NCBI GenBank assembly: GCA_021161885.1
Contig: JAGGZS010000156.1
Coordinates: 1-7,585 of the forward strand
Length of the DNA: 7,585 nt
Origin: a bacterium
GTDB taxonomy: Bacteria > Auribacterota > Auribacteria > Auribacterales > Auribacteraceae
Reading direction: 5' to 3'
Position 1 is the first letter of the stretch; each line of letters begins with the position of its first letter. This document shows positions 1 to 7,254 of this stretch, in pieces. Both the position numbers and the translations under genes were made by a program. A model generated the notes under the pieces. It was given only the letters and a program-made list of their open reading frames with translations, did no database searches and was not told the DNA's origin.

Positions 1-582
1 ATAGTTGATTATTTTAAAAATAATTTCAATAACGTTATTCAGGCAGATAACCAGCGCACTGATATACTTAACTGCGATGTTTATTATATTGGTAACAAAA
101 ATAATGAAATGACGCTCACTTTAATAGGCCGTGAAGATTGTCTTTCCGGAGCAAACCTTTCTCCGTATATGAATACCGCCAAAAGTGTTTTTATTACCGA
201 TTTTTCCATTGATTATATTCAGGAACGGCTTCAGGATAATCATTTAACAAACCTTGTCTGTTTTTCAGACCCTAATCCTGAAAAGGCGTTCGAGTTATAT
301 ATAAAATTACGCAATATGATAAATATAAGCCGTAATATTTGGAGCGGTATAATAATTTACGACGTACACAAACAGCCCGATGCACATAGGGTTTATTCAT
401 CCATAGCTGAAACATTAAGCAAATTTTCAAAATACCAGTCTTTCTTTCTCGGTTATATTTCACCGTATAAAAATAAGGCAGGTCTTGCGTATTCTATTTT
501 TGATAACGCCAAAGCTTTTTTAGAAGGCAAAATTTCTATATCCGATGTAGCCGACCATTTCATTTATGATTCCGCCGAATAA
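1..582 (+). CDS. Partial gene (5' end outside window), divergent MinD/FlhG-like ATPase C-terminal half
   Basis: The reading frame is open from the first base to a TAA at 580-582, giving 193 visible residues; the ATG at 109 is internal, so the true start lies left of the window. I do not recognise a close family. The order of elements resembles the second half of MinD/FlhG-type P-loop ATPases: a hydrophobic strand ending in Asp (SVFITD, the Walker B position), then a strand followed by a Pro and helix (LVCFSDPNPEKAFELYIKL, where MinD has VTTPEP..DAY.LIK), then IIIYDV plus a helix (where FlhG has VVN.V), then FFLGYISPYKNKAGLAYSIF (where FlhG has LG.IP.D..V..A). The key residues of MinD are not well kept, and the P-loop, if present, would be upstream. 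It could be a degenerate or regulatory MinD-like protein, or a fold look-alike. Convergent with rfbC. Confidence 0.5.
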   Translation: MVDYFKNNFNNVIQADNQRTDILNCDVYYIGNKNNEMTLTLIGREDCLSGANLSPYMNTAKSVFITDFSIDYIQERLQDNHLTNLVCFSDPNPEKAFELYIKLRNMINISRNIWSGIIIYDVHKQPDAHRVYSSIAETLSKFSKYQSFFLGYISPYKNKAGLAYSIFDNAKAFLEGKISISDVADHFIYDSAE

Positions 583-654
583 TTTTTTCGTAAAAATGTT
601 TGTTTTTTCAGTTTGATAATCCATTGATTTTAGTTTTTAGATTTATAACATGCG

Positions 655-1224
655 TTAACGGGCATATACAGGCAAATGTTCTTTTTTAACGCCGCTTAAT
701 TTTGTGTATAATTTATCTTTTTTAGATAAAACAGGAGCGGCAGAAGGCCAATCTATAGATATTTCTGGACAAGACCATAGTATGCCGAATTCATCATTAG
801 GTGCGTAATAATCGGAACATTTATAGATAACATCGGCTGAGGAGCTAAGTACGCAAAAACCATGAGCAAACCCCTTAGGGACAAAAAGCTGTCTATGGTT
901 ATATTCGGATAATTCAAGACCAACCCATTTACCAAAATTAGGCGAACCAACCCGTATATCGACTGCCACGTCAAAAATTTTCCCCCTTATTACCTGAATA
1001 AGTTTATCTTGAGCGTGATTCAGCTGATAATGCAGTCCTCTTAAAATATCCTTTGACGACCGAGAATGGTTATCCTGAACAAAATTCACTTTTATTGCGT
1101 TGTCAAAATAAACATTAGAATTGAATATTTCAAGAAAAAAACCTCTCGCATCACGAAACACTCTGGGTTCAATAATAATAACCTCAGGCAAATCCGTTTT
1201 AATGAATCCAATGGTATCAGCCAT
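655..1224 (-). CDS. rfbC: dTDP-4-dehydrorhamnose 3,5-epimerase (RmlC family)
   Basis: Cytosolic cupin enzyme that epimerises C3 and C5 of dTDP-4-keto-6-deoxyglucose, the third step of dTDP-L-rhamnose synthesis for surface polysaccharide. The 189 residues match the usual family length. Visible family motifs are RVFRDARGFFLE (21-32), LRGLHYQ with the catalytic His at 65, IRGKIFDVAVDIR (79-91), SPNFGKW (94-100), RQLFVPKGFAHGF (111-123) and the DYYAPNDE segment with the active-site Tyr at about 140. The start is ATG at 1224; a GGAGGAG lies about 11 bases upstream, rather far, and the frame is closed just beyond it by TAG. The partner genes rmlA, rmlB and rmlD are not in the window. It lies downstream of ribF, behind a terminator, with no convincing promoter in the 77-base gap, so it may depend on read-through. 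Related 3-epimerases or 3,5-epimerases for other dTDP sugars cannot be excluded. Confidence 0.93.
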   Translation of the reverse strand: MADTIGFIKTDLPEVIIIEPRVFRDARGFFLEIFNSNVYFDNAIKVNFVQDNHSRSSKDILRGLHYQLNHAQDKLIQVIRGKIFDVAVDIRVGSPNFGKWVGLELSEYNHRQLFVPKGFAHGFCVLSSSADVIYKCSDYYAPNDEFGILWSCPEISIDWPSAAPVLSKKDKLYTKLSGVKKEHLPVYAR

Positions 1225-1270
1225 TATTTCTATTTCTCCTCCATACCCTGTAAAATTTAGAATATCAACG

Positions 1271-1303
1271 ATAAAAACATGATAACATATTTTTTATCAC
1301 GTT
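1271..1303 (-). terminator. Intrinsic terminator at the end of ribF
   Basis: Read on the minus strand, AACGTGATAA (1294-1303) can pair with TTATCATGTT (1276-1285), a 10-bp stem with one G-U pair and an 8-base loop, followed by T's (TTTTT at 1273-1277, partly inside the stem). The stem begins in the ribF stop codon. It is AT-rich, so its strength is moderate. It marks the probable end of the nusA-ribF operon and separates rfbC from it. Confidence 0.6.
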
Positions 1304-2255
1304 AAAAACAATCATATTTGAATGGATTAGCGAAAATAATTTTGCGGGCGTTTTGCTCGTCTATTTTTATTTGTTCAATTAATTGTTTTGTTGAGGCAAA
1401 CCTGCGTTCATCCCTAAGTTTTTTAAGAAAAACAATTTCAATATCTTTACCGTAAATATCTATATTAAAATCGAGAATATGAACCTCTATGGTCTCGATA
1501 AAATTATTTTTTTCTTTAAAAGTGGGTTTATAACCTATATTCAGAATACCCGCATACTCTTTTGTGTTTAAAAAAACTTTAACAACGTAAACTCCGCTAG
1601 GAGGGATTGCCTCGTGATGAGGGTCGATGTTGGCAGTAGGATAACCTATTTCCCTGCCAATAGTATCGCCTTGAACCACCGTGCCGAAAAGGGAATATGG
1701 ACGGCCAAGCATAAGCTCGACAAGTTCAAACTCTCCCGCGATAACAAGTTTTCGTATATGAGTGCTGCTGACTATTACACCGTCTATTTTTAAGGGCGGT
1801 ATATGATTTACGATAAAATTATGTTTTTTTCCTAATGAAATCAATAGGTCAAGATTGCCTTGCTTTTCGTGTCCGAAAGCGGAATCGTAGCCTACGCAAA
1901 TCTCTTTGATATCAAAATGTTTAATTAAATAATCGTTTAAAAAAAATTCCGGAGAAATTTTTGAAAAAACGGTATCAAAATTTATCACAAAACAATAATC
2001 GATACCCAGTTGTTCAAGAAGCCTCATTTTGTGCCCGGTAGATGTTATATGAGGCGGCGCGAATTCAGGCATAAGAACGCGCAGAGGGTGTGGATGAAAA
2101 GTTACAACTACGCTTTTGCCATTGCCTTTTACGGCATCTTTTACAAGTGTTGATAAAACATGGCTATGCCCCTTATGAACTCCGTCGTAAACACCTATTG
2201 TTAAATAAGCGTTTTTCAGTTTAGCAGGATAAGAAAAGCCTTGTATTATTTTCAT
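1302..2255 (-). CDS. ribF: Bifunctional riboflavin kinase / FAD synthetase
   Basis: Makes FMN from riboflavin and ATP, then FAD from FMN and ATP, in the cytosol. Residue numbers count from the ATG at 2264. The N-terminal nucleotidyltransferase domain shows TIGVYDGVHKGH (22-33, HxGH-like), FHPHP (56-60), VGYDSAFG (124-131; the usual Phe after Asp is Ser) and SSTHIRKL (167-173). The C-terminal riboflavin kinase domain shows GDTIGREIGYPTAN (199-212), PSGVYVVKV and the ETIEVHILDF strand with the catalytic Glu near 260, then LRDERRF. Full length. I prefer the ATG at 2255: the protein then starts MKIIQG as the family does, and the ATG overlaps the truB TGA as ATGA, which suggests translational coupling. 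The ATG at 2264 (three residues longer, 13-base overlap with truB) is the alternative. The stop codon is part of the terminator stem. Confidence 0.95.
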   Translation of the reverse strand: MKIIQGFSYPAKLKNAYLTIGVYDGVHKGHSHVLSTLVKDAVKGNGKSVVVTFHPHPLRVLMPEFAPPHITSTGHKMRLLEQLGIDYCFVINFDTVFSKISPEFFLNDYLIKHFDIKEICVGYDSAFGHEKQGNLDLLISLGKKHNFIVNHIPPLKIDGVIVSSTHIRKLVIAGEFELVELMLGRPYSLFGTVVQGDTIGREIGYPTANIDPHHEAIPPSGVYVVKVFLNTKEYAGILNIGYKPTFKEKNNFIETIEVHILDFNIDIYGKDIEIVFLKKLRDERRFASTKQLIEQIKIDEQNARKIIFANPFKYDCF

Positions 2256-2989
2256 AACGCCCATTTTTCTCGTCTATTTTTAACAACATTGCCTTTATTC
2301 TCTAAATCAGGCAATACAGCCTGAATATAATTAGGCAATTCTTCATCAGGCATTGTCCGTAAAAAAGGAATGGTTACGCTTTGAGATAACGAAAAGCGTC
2401 CCGACCGGGTACGTATCAAATTAGACATATAAGCGTAACATCCCAATTCAAGCCCTATATCGGAACATATTTTCCGCACATAAGTCCCTTTAGAACAAAT
2501 TATTCTGAACATAACAAACGGATAGCTGTAATGAAGAATTTGAAGGTTATGGACGACTCTCCTGCGGGGTTTTACTTCTACATCTTGACCGTTCCTGTTT
2601 AAATCGTAGAGTCTTTTGCCTTGAAGTTTAACAGCCGATATTTTAGGCGGAATTTGCTCTATTTCCCCTTCAAATTTACTGAACCCCTTTTTTATATCAC
2701 CTAAAGATATATATTTGTAATCTGATTTAGCAAGCACTTCTCCCGTACCGTCATTTGTAAAAGTATCAGCGCCTAAAGCCATGACGGCTATATACTCTTT
2801 GTCCTCATTAGAGTATGTCTGCGCCAGTTTAGTGGTTTTGCCGAGAAAAAGAACCAGTAGTCCGGAGGCAATAGGGTCTAACGTGCCGCCGTGCCCTACT
2901 TTTTTGATTCTAAACCTTCTGCGAATAAAGTTCACCACATCGTGTGAAGTCCATTCAATAGGTTTGTCGATAAGTAAAATTCCATCCAT
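2252..2989 (-). CDS. truB: tRNA pseudouridine(55) synthase
   Basis: Isomerises U55 to pseudouridine in the T-loop of tRNAs. The 245 residues show the TruB motifs in order: DGILLIDKP near the N-terminus, GHGGTLDPIASGLL with catalytic Asp38, KEYIAVMALGADTFTNDGTG (65-84), QIPPKISAVKLQGKRLYDL (112-130), CSKGTYVRKI (165-174) and LIRTRSGRF (191-199). The C-terminus is short and without an obvious PUA domain, as in other compact TruB proteins. It starts 9 bases after the rbfA stop without a clear Shine-Dalgarno sequence, so coupling to rbfA translation is likely. Its TGA overlaps the preferred ribF start. truB next to rbfA and ribF is a standard arrangement. Confidence 0.96.
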   Translation of the reverse strand: MDGILLIDKPIEWTSHDVVNFIRRRFRIKKVGHGGTLDPIASGLLVLFLGKTTKLAQTYSNEDKEYIAVMALGADTFTNDGTGEVLAKSDYKYISLGDIKKGFSKFEGEIEQIPPKISAVKLQGKRLYDLNRNGQDVEVKPRRRVVHNLQILHYSYPFVMFRIICSKGTYVRKICSDIGLELGCYAYMSNLIRTRSGRFSLSQSVTIPFLRTMPDEELPNYIQAVLPDLENKGNVVKNRREKWAL

Positions 2990-2998
2990 AACTATATT

Positions 2999-3364
2999 TT
3001 AATCGGATTTGTGTTCATCTTTTTTTTTAATTTCATCCAGTATCTGCTGAATATGAATGCTGTGCTCTATAACATCATCATAATAAAACCGCAATTTAGG
3101 TAAATACCTCAACCTTACTCTAGACCCGATAAGATGCTGAATGTACCCTGCGGATTGATTAAGCACATTAATAACCGCTTTTTTGTTTGCTGAATCGTCA
3201 AGTATACTTACGTAAATTTTACCGTTTCTCAAATCACGGCTTATTTCAGCCCTTAAAACAGTAACAAAACCTATTCGTTTATCTTTGATATCATGCTGGA
3301 GAATATAGCCGACTTCCTGTTTAATCAACGAATTAATCTTATGCATTCTCTCGCTGGCAGGCAT
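2999..3364 (-). CDS. rbfA: 30S ribosome-binding factor RbfA
   Basis: Small KH-fold protein that binds the immature 30S subunit and helps late 16S rRNA maturation. The 121 residues are the usual length. Family features are R..KIN.LIKQEV..IL near the N-terminus, the DIKDKRIGFVTVLRAEISRDLRNGKIYVSI strand-helix core split over residues 25-54, and the RVRLRYLPKLRFYYDD segment (82-97). The C-terminal tail is charged (KKKDEHKSD). The start ATG has AAGGAG (3377-3382) upstream, but 12 bases away, longer than usual. It follows the broken DUF503 gene by 30 bases and precedes truB by 9. Confidence 0.95.
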   Translation of the reverse strand: MPASERMHKINSLIKQEVGYILQHDIKDKRIGFVTVLRAEISRDLRNGKIYVSILDDSANKKAVINVLNQSAGYIQHLIGSRVRLRYLPKLRFYYDDVIEHSIHIQQILDEIKKKDEHKSD

Positions 3365-3394
3365 AATATAGAGATTCTCCTTGAATAAATTAAA

Positions 3395-3673
3395 TTATAA
3401 CATTTCTATACAATAATCCATCAATCTTATTTGATGAAATTTCTCTATAAACTCGATTATAGAAGATAATATTTTGCCGGCGTATTTTCGTTCATTGCCG
3501 ATATAAGCTATTGCCGGTACGCTATAATCCCGGACATCTTGTTTATGAATTTCGGAAATAAAAATATTCGTTTCGTATCAGGTTTTTAATACTGCGAAGA
3601 ACCATTCTTTTCCTTTTAAGACTACGGTTATCGGGAATAAGAAGTTCGATCTGCATAAAAGCGATAACCCCAT
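3395..3673 (-). pseudogene. ylxP: Frameshifted DUF503 (YlxP-family) gene
   Basis: Translating the minus strand in two frames recovers a DUF503 protein of about 92 residues. The first part reads GVIAFMQIELLIP then DNRSLKRKRMVLRSIKNLIR up to NEY (about 3563-3671), then runs into a stop at 3543-3545 after FYFRNS. The second part reads FISEIHKQDVRDYSVP, AIAYIGNERKYAGKI and so on to DYCIEML, stop TAA at 3395-3397. The joined product follows the family pattern (IEL..P..RSLK.KR.V..S...R.RN.....SE....Q....... ending in DY.IE.L). The break is near 3559-3568. Family spacing suggests 5 bases lost, possibly one copy of a tandem AATAT. The start also looks damaged: the ATG at 3671-3673 is one base out of frame with GVIAF, leaving only an internal ATG at 3654-3656 (37-residue stub). 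It sits between infB and rbfA, exactly where ylxP lies in Bacillus-type operons. DUF503 function is poorly known. Confidence 0.85.
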
Positions 3674-3691
3674 TTTATCACCATGCCGTAA

Positions 3692-5830
3692 TTAGAGGGT
3701 TTGAGCTATTTTCTCGTAAACCATAAATTCGACTATATCACCGATTTTAATATTGTCAAACTTATGAAGTTTAAGACCGAATTCTAACCCTGCGCGGACT
3801 TCTTTAACTTCATCTTTGAACCTTTTAAGAGCGTCAATATCGCCTTCAAAGAGTAAATCGTCATCACGCAGGAGCCGTGCTTTTCCATTTCTAAGAGCCT
3901 TGCCGTCTTTCACATAGCAACCAGCTATCACCCCAAGACGCGAAACTTTGAAGGTTTCCCTGACTTCGGCATGACCTATTATTTCTTCTACAAGTTTAGC
4001 GTCGAGCAACCCTGTCATAGATTTGCGTATATCTTCAAGCGTTTTATATATAATAGTATATGTTTTTATTTGAACACCCTCTTTTTTTGCTAATTCCCGC
4101 GCGCGTTTATCTACTTTGATACAAAATCCAAGAATTATAGCGCTCGAAGCCGAAGCAAGCATTACATCCGATTCGCTTATGTCGCCTACCGCCCTATGCA
4201 CAACATGAATAGAGACTTTTTCGGTACCTTGCTCTTCAAGCGTCTGCGCTAAAGCCTCTACCGAACCATGCACATCGCCTTTAATAATCAATTTAAGTTC
4301 TTTAGCTTCATCCGCTTCTATGCGTTCATACAGCTCTTCTAAAGTTGTAGGTTTTGTGGCTTTTTCAAGAGCGGTTTTACGAAGTTCCATTTCTCGTTGA
4401 TTAGCTAAGCGTTTCGCTTCTTTATCGGATGATACGCCAAGCAGTAAATTGCCTGCTTCAGGCACACCGTCAAGCCCTAATATTTCAACAGGGGTCGCGG
4501 GACCCGCCGATTTAATTTGGCAGCCTTTATCATTAGTAATACATTTTACTTTACCTGAATATGGTCCGCAGATAATCGGGTCGCCTTTGCGGATTGTCCC
4601 TTTTTCAATTAAAGCGGTAACCGTAGGACCGCGTCCACGAGTCAATTTAGATTCTATAATCGTACCTTTTATCAATCCCTTAGGATTAGCTTTGAGTTCC
4701 ATCATTTCAGCTTGCAGAAGTATCATTTCAAGCAGATGTTCTATACCTTCGCCTGTTACAGCGGATACTCTTACGCATATTATTTCTCCACCCCAATCTT
4801 CAGGCATTAAATTCAATTCAGATAATTGTCTTAAAACAACATCCGGGTCAGCGTTAGGTTTATCAATTTTATTAACAGCCACGATAATTGGCACATTTGC
4901 CGCTTGCGCATGGCTTATTGCCTCGCGGGTTTGTTCCATAATGCCGTCATCAGCGGCTACGACAAGCACAACTATATCGGTTATGTTCGCCCCCCTTGAA
5001 CGCATAGCCGTAAATGCTTTATGCCCCGGGGTATCGAGAAAAACAATTCGTTTATTGTTAAAAACTGCTTCATAAGCACCTATATGCTGTGTGATTTTTC
5101 CTGCTTCCTTACCCGCCACGTTAGATTTGCGGATATAATCAAGCAAAGATGTTTTGCCGTGGTCAACATGTCCCATAAAAGTAACAACCGGAGCTTTTTC
5201 AACCATATCTTCAGCGTCCACTGGTTCTTCAACAACAACTACAGGTTCAGGAGTTTTCGGAGTTTCTTTCTTTTCTGTAACTTCTATGCCGAATTCATGG
5301 GTCACTATTGTGGCGGCTTCATGATCGATTTTTTGGTTCAGGGTAACCATCATCCCCAATTCCATAAGGACAGAAATTACTTTGGTTACAGGCTGACCTA
5401 ATAAATCGGCAAGTTCTTTAACCTGTATATCTTCGCCTATTTCAACAGAGGGGTTGGATTTATCTTTTTTCTGAACGGGTTTCGGCATTAAAGGTTTTTT
5501 GGGGATTTTTTTTACAGATTTTATTTTTTTTGAAATTTTTTTATCTGCTTTTTCTATTTTTACAGAAGAAACTTTGTTTTTTTTCTCTTTAGATTTCTGC
5601 TTAAATTTTTTTTCTATCAAATCCACATCGGGATTACCCGTTTCATCGGCAAGTTTAGTATCGCTTATTTCAGATGTTCGGTTGCCGGAGTATAATTGGT
5701 TTATTTTCTGAATAATATCGTCATTGAGCGCATTCATATGTGATTTAACGTTCACATCCTGTTCGCGCAATTTAGCGATTAAATCTTTTGCTGAAATATT
5801 TAGTTGTTTTGCCAACTCATGAACACGCAT
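3692..5830 (-). CDS. infB: Translation initiation factor IF-2
   Basis: GTPase that places initiator fMet-tRNA on the 30S subunit and promotes subunit joining. The 712 residues begin MRVHELAKQLN, a typical IF2 N-terminal helical domain, followed by a Lys-rich, low-complexity linker (about 70-125) and a second IF2-N-like module (IQVKELADLLGQPV, about 135-190). The G domain is intact: G1 GHVDHGKT (220-227), switch I GKITQHIGAY (244-253), G3 DTPGH (266-270), G4 NKID (320-323) and G5 SAVTGEG (356-362). Domains II to IV follow to the normal C-terminus (GDIVEFMVYEK). The short N-terminal region makes it a compact IF2. AAGGA close to the ATG overlaps the nusA stop region, with a 9-base intergenic gap, so the two genes are co-transcribed and probably coupled. 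Confidence 0.97.
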   Translation of the reverse strand: MRVHELAKQLNISAKDLIAKLREQDVNVKSHMNALNDDIIQKINQLYSGNRTSEISDTKLADETGNPDVDLIEKKFKQKSKEKKNKVSSVKIEKADKKISKKIKSVKKIPKKPLMPKPVQKKDKSNPSVEIGEDIQVKELADLLGQPVTKVISVLMELGMMVTLNQKIDHEAATIVTHEFGIEVTEKKETPKTPEPVVVVEEPVDAEDMVEKAPVVTFMGHVDHGKTSLLDYIRKSNVAGKEAGKITQHIGAYEAVFNNKRIVFLDTPGHKAFTAMRSRGANITDIVVLVVAADDGIMEQTREAISHAQAANVPIIVAVNKIDKPNADPDVVLRQLSELNLMPEDWGGEIICVRVSAVTGEGIEHLLEMILLQAEMMELKANPKGLIKGTIIESKLTRGRGPTVTALIEKGTIRKGDPIICGPYSGKVKCITNDKGCQIKSAGPATPVEILGLDGVPEAGNLLLGVSSDKEAKRLANQREMELRKTALEKATKPTTLEELYERIEADEAKELKLIIKGDVHGSVEALAQTLEEQGTEKVSIHVVHRAVGDISESDVMLASASSAIILGFCIKVDKRARELAKKEGVQIKTYTIIYKTLEDIRKSMTGLLDAKLVEEIIGHAEVRETFKVSRLGVIAGCYVKDGKALRNGKARLLRDDDLLFEGDIDALKRFKDEVKEVRAGLEFGLKLHKFDNIKIGDIVEFMVYEKIAQTL

Positions 5831-5839
5831 ACAATTCCT

Positions 5840-7138
5840 TTACATATTTTTTAGTTCTTTGCTTGTTTCAGCAATAATAGAATCAAGTTTAGTTTTTGAT
5901 TTTTCTTTTGTCAAAAAATCGTTTACGGCAGACAAATATTTAGCGGCGCTTTTTTCGCCTACACCTTTAAGAGCCAACAGATCCTCAGCGCATAGTTTCT
6001 CAAGCTGATTAAGATTATTATAACCATTTTCTATAAAAAGTTTAAAGATTTTTTCTGGAATACCCGCTATTGCATCAAAAGTTACAGGTTTTTCAGTTAA
6101 AGCGTCTTTAATGTCGGAAATTTTTTTAATATCTATTCGCCATCCTAATAGTTTAGAAGTCAAGCGGGCGTTTTGTCCTTTTTTGCCGATCGCGAGAGAG
6201 AATTGGTCGGGCTGGACAAGGATATGCATTGATTTTGCAGGCTCATTGAGATCAATAGCCTTTATCTTGGCTGGGCTTAAAGCATTTTCAACAAACAGTG
6301 AAATGTTACTGTTGTACCTTACAATATCTATTTTTTCTCCGTTAAGTTCCTGAACGATGGTTTTAACCCTTTCCCCTCTAAGCCCCACACAGGCGCCGAC
6401 TGAGTCGACTTTTTCAAGTTTCGATTCAACCGCTATTTTTGTGCGGTACCCGGGTTCTCTGGCAATGGCTTTAATTTCAACTGTACCTTCATTTATTTCA
6501 GGCACTTCTAATTCAAACAGACACTTAACAAGCCCGGGATGAGTTCTTGAAAGAATAACTTCAGGTCCTCTTGAGCTGGTTTTGACGTCGACAATATAAA
6601 AATGCATTCTGTATCCGGTTCTGTAGTCGTCGTTTGGAGACTGTTCTTTGTACGGTACAACCGCTTCAGTCCGTCCGAGATCGACAACAATATTCCCCCG
6701 TTCTACCCTGCGGATAATGCCGTTGGTTATGTCGCCTATTCTATCTTTAAATTCGCCGTAAACTATTTCCCGTTCCGCTTCACGGATTTTTTGAATAATA
6801 ACCTGTTTAGCGGTTTGAGCGGCTATTCTGCCGAAATTTTCAGGGGTAATCTCTCTTTTAACGATCGACCCTACAGCCGCGTTCTTATCGATATCTTTAG
6901 CCTTTTTCAAATCTATTTCATTGGCTGGGTCGATTATTTTTTTAACAACAGCCAGTTCTTCGTAGACATGTACTTCAGCAGTTTCAGGATCAATTTTTAT
7001 GGAAACATTATCTGATTTGCCAAGCCTTTTACGGGACGCAGACAAAAGAGATGATTCAATAGCGTTTATAAGAACTTCTCTTTGAATCCCTTTTTCCCGT
7101 TCTAAATGCTCTAAGACAATTAATAATTCGCCATTCAT
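5840..7138 (-). CDS. nusA: Transcription termination/antitermination protein NusA
   Basis: RNA polymerase-binding elongation factor that modulates pausing, intrinsic termination and antitermination. The 432 residues show the N-terminal polymerase-binding domain (1-125), an S1 domain (about 132-200; GIIRRVERGNIVVDLGRTEAVVP), KH1 (about 225-295; GACVGLRGERVKTI), KH2 (about 303-342; AIGKKGQNARL) and one C-terminal helix-hairpin-helix region (about 352-410; IAGIP and LLALKGVGEKSA). A single HhH-type tail rather than the two acidic repeats of E. coli NusA explains the shorter length. The start is ATG at 7138 with AAGGAGA at 7145-7151, about 7 bases away. It is the first gene of the operon; rimP is not upstream, and ylxR and ylxQ are missing between nusA and infB. 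Expression probably passes the hairpin at 7156-7186. Confidence 0.97.
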   Translation of the reverse strand: MNGELLIVLEHLEREKGIQREVLINAIESSLLSASRKRLGKSDNVSIKIDPETAEVHVYEELAVVKKIIDPANEIDLKKAKDIDKNAAVGSIVKREITPENFGRIAAQTAKQVIIQKIREAEREIVYGEFKDRIGDITNGIIRRVERGNIVVDLGRTEAVVPYKEQSPNDDYRTGYRMHFYIVDVKTSSRGPEVILSRTHPGLVKCLFELEVPEINEGTVEIKAIAREPGYRTKIAVESKLEKVDSVGACVGLRGERVKTIVQELNGEKIDIVRYNSNISLFVENALSPAKIKAIDLNEPAKSMHILVQPDQFSLAIGKKGQNARLTSKLLGWRIDIKKISDIKDALTEKPVTFDAIAGIPEKIFKLFIENGYNNLNQLEKLCAEDLLALKGVGEKSAAKYLSAVNDFLTKEKSKTKLDSIIAETSKELKNM

Positions 7139-7144
7139 ACATTT

Positions 7145-7151
7145 TCTCCTT
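7145..7151 (-). promoter_or_regulatory. Ribosome binding site of nusA
   Basis: AAGGAGA on the minus strand, 7 bases before the ATG at 7138; the best Shine-Dalgarno match in the window. It supports this start for nusA and lies about 5 bases after the U-rich tail of the leader hairpin. Confidence 0.8.
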
Positions 7152-7155
7152 TATT

Positions 7156-7186
7156 AAAATAAAAGAGTGGGCAACACCCCACTCTT
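7156..7186 (-). terminator. Terminator-type hairpin in the nusA leader (candidate attenuator)
   Basis: On the minus strand AAGAGTGGG (7178-7186) pairs perfectly with CCCACTCTT (7163-7171) around a 6-base loop (GTGTTG), and is followed by TTATTTT (7156-7162). This 9-bp stem plus T-rich tail is an intrinsic terminator by form. It lies between the likely promoter (7226-7254) and the nusA ribosome binding site, so it is either an attenuator of the nusA operon or the leaky end of an upstream transcript. On the plus strand the hairpin has no T-tract. Confidence 0.75.
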
Positions 7187-7225
7187 ATAATATCGACAAC
7201 CAATTTTGTTATATAGGTTAAGTTT

Positions 7226-7254
7226 AATATAAGAAAAGAATTATACTATGTCAA
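7226..7254 (-). promoter_or_regulatory. Sigma-70-type promoter for the nusA operon
   Basis: The minus strand carries TTGACA (7249-7254, perfect -35), a 17-base spacer and TATATT (7226-7231, five of six to the -10 consensus). Transcription should start near 7218-7220, giving a leader of about 80 bases before the nusA ATG. A TATAAT (7240-7245) also lies inside the spacer, with only TTCAGA as its -35, and could be a second overlapping promoter. Confidence 0.7.

Noticed and set aside
583..654. T-rich convergent gap as a terminator for the left gene or rfbC
   Set aside because: Only 4-bp stems (CGAA/TTCG and AATC/GATT) were found; too weak to call.
1225..1275. Possible rfbC promoter (TTGATA with TATGGA)
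   Set aside because: The -10 matches only three of six bases and overlaps the Shine-Dalgarno region, so it is not a workable promoter.
4449..5075. Plus-strand open frame of 208 codons inside infB
   Set aside because: It lies opposite intact IF2 G-domain coding sequence, has no recognisable motif and no ribosome binding site; a shadow of the real gene.
5021..5401. Plus-strand open frame of 126 codons inside infB
   Set aside because: Antisense to well-conserved IF2 sequence; no family resemblance.
6602..7015. Plus-strand open frame of 137 codons inside nusA
   Set aside because: It is opposite conserved NusA S1 and N-terminal coding sequence, and its composition is typical of antisense translation.
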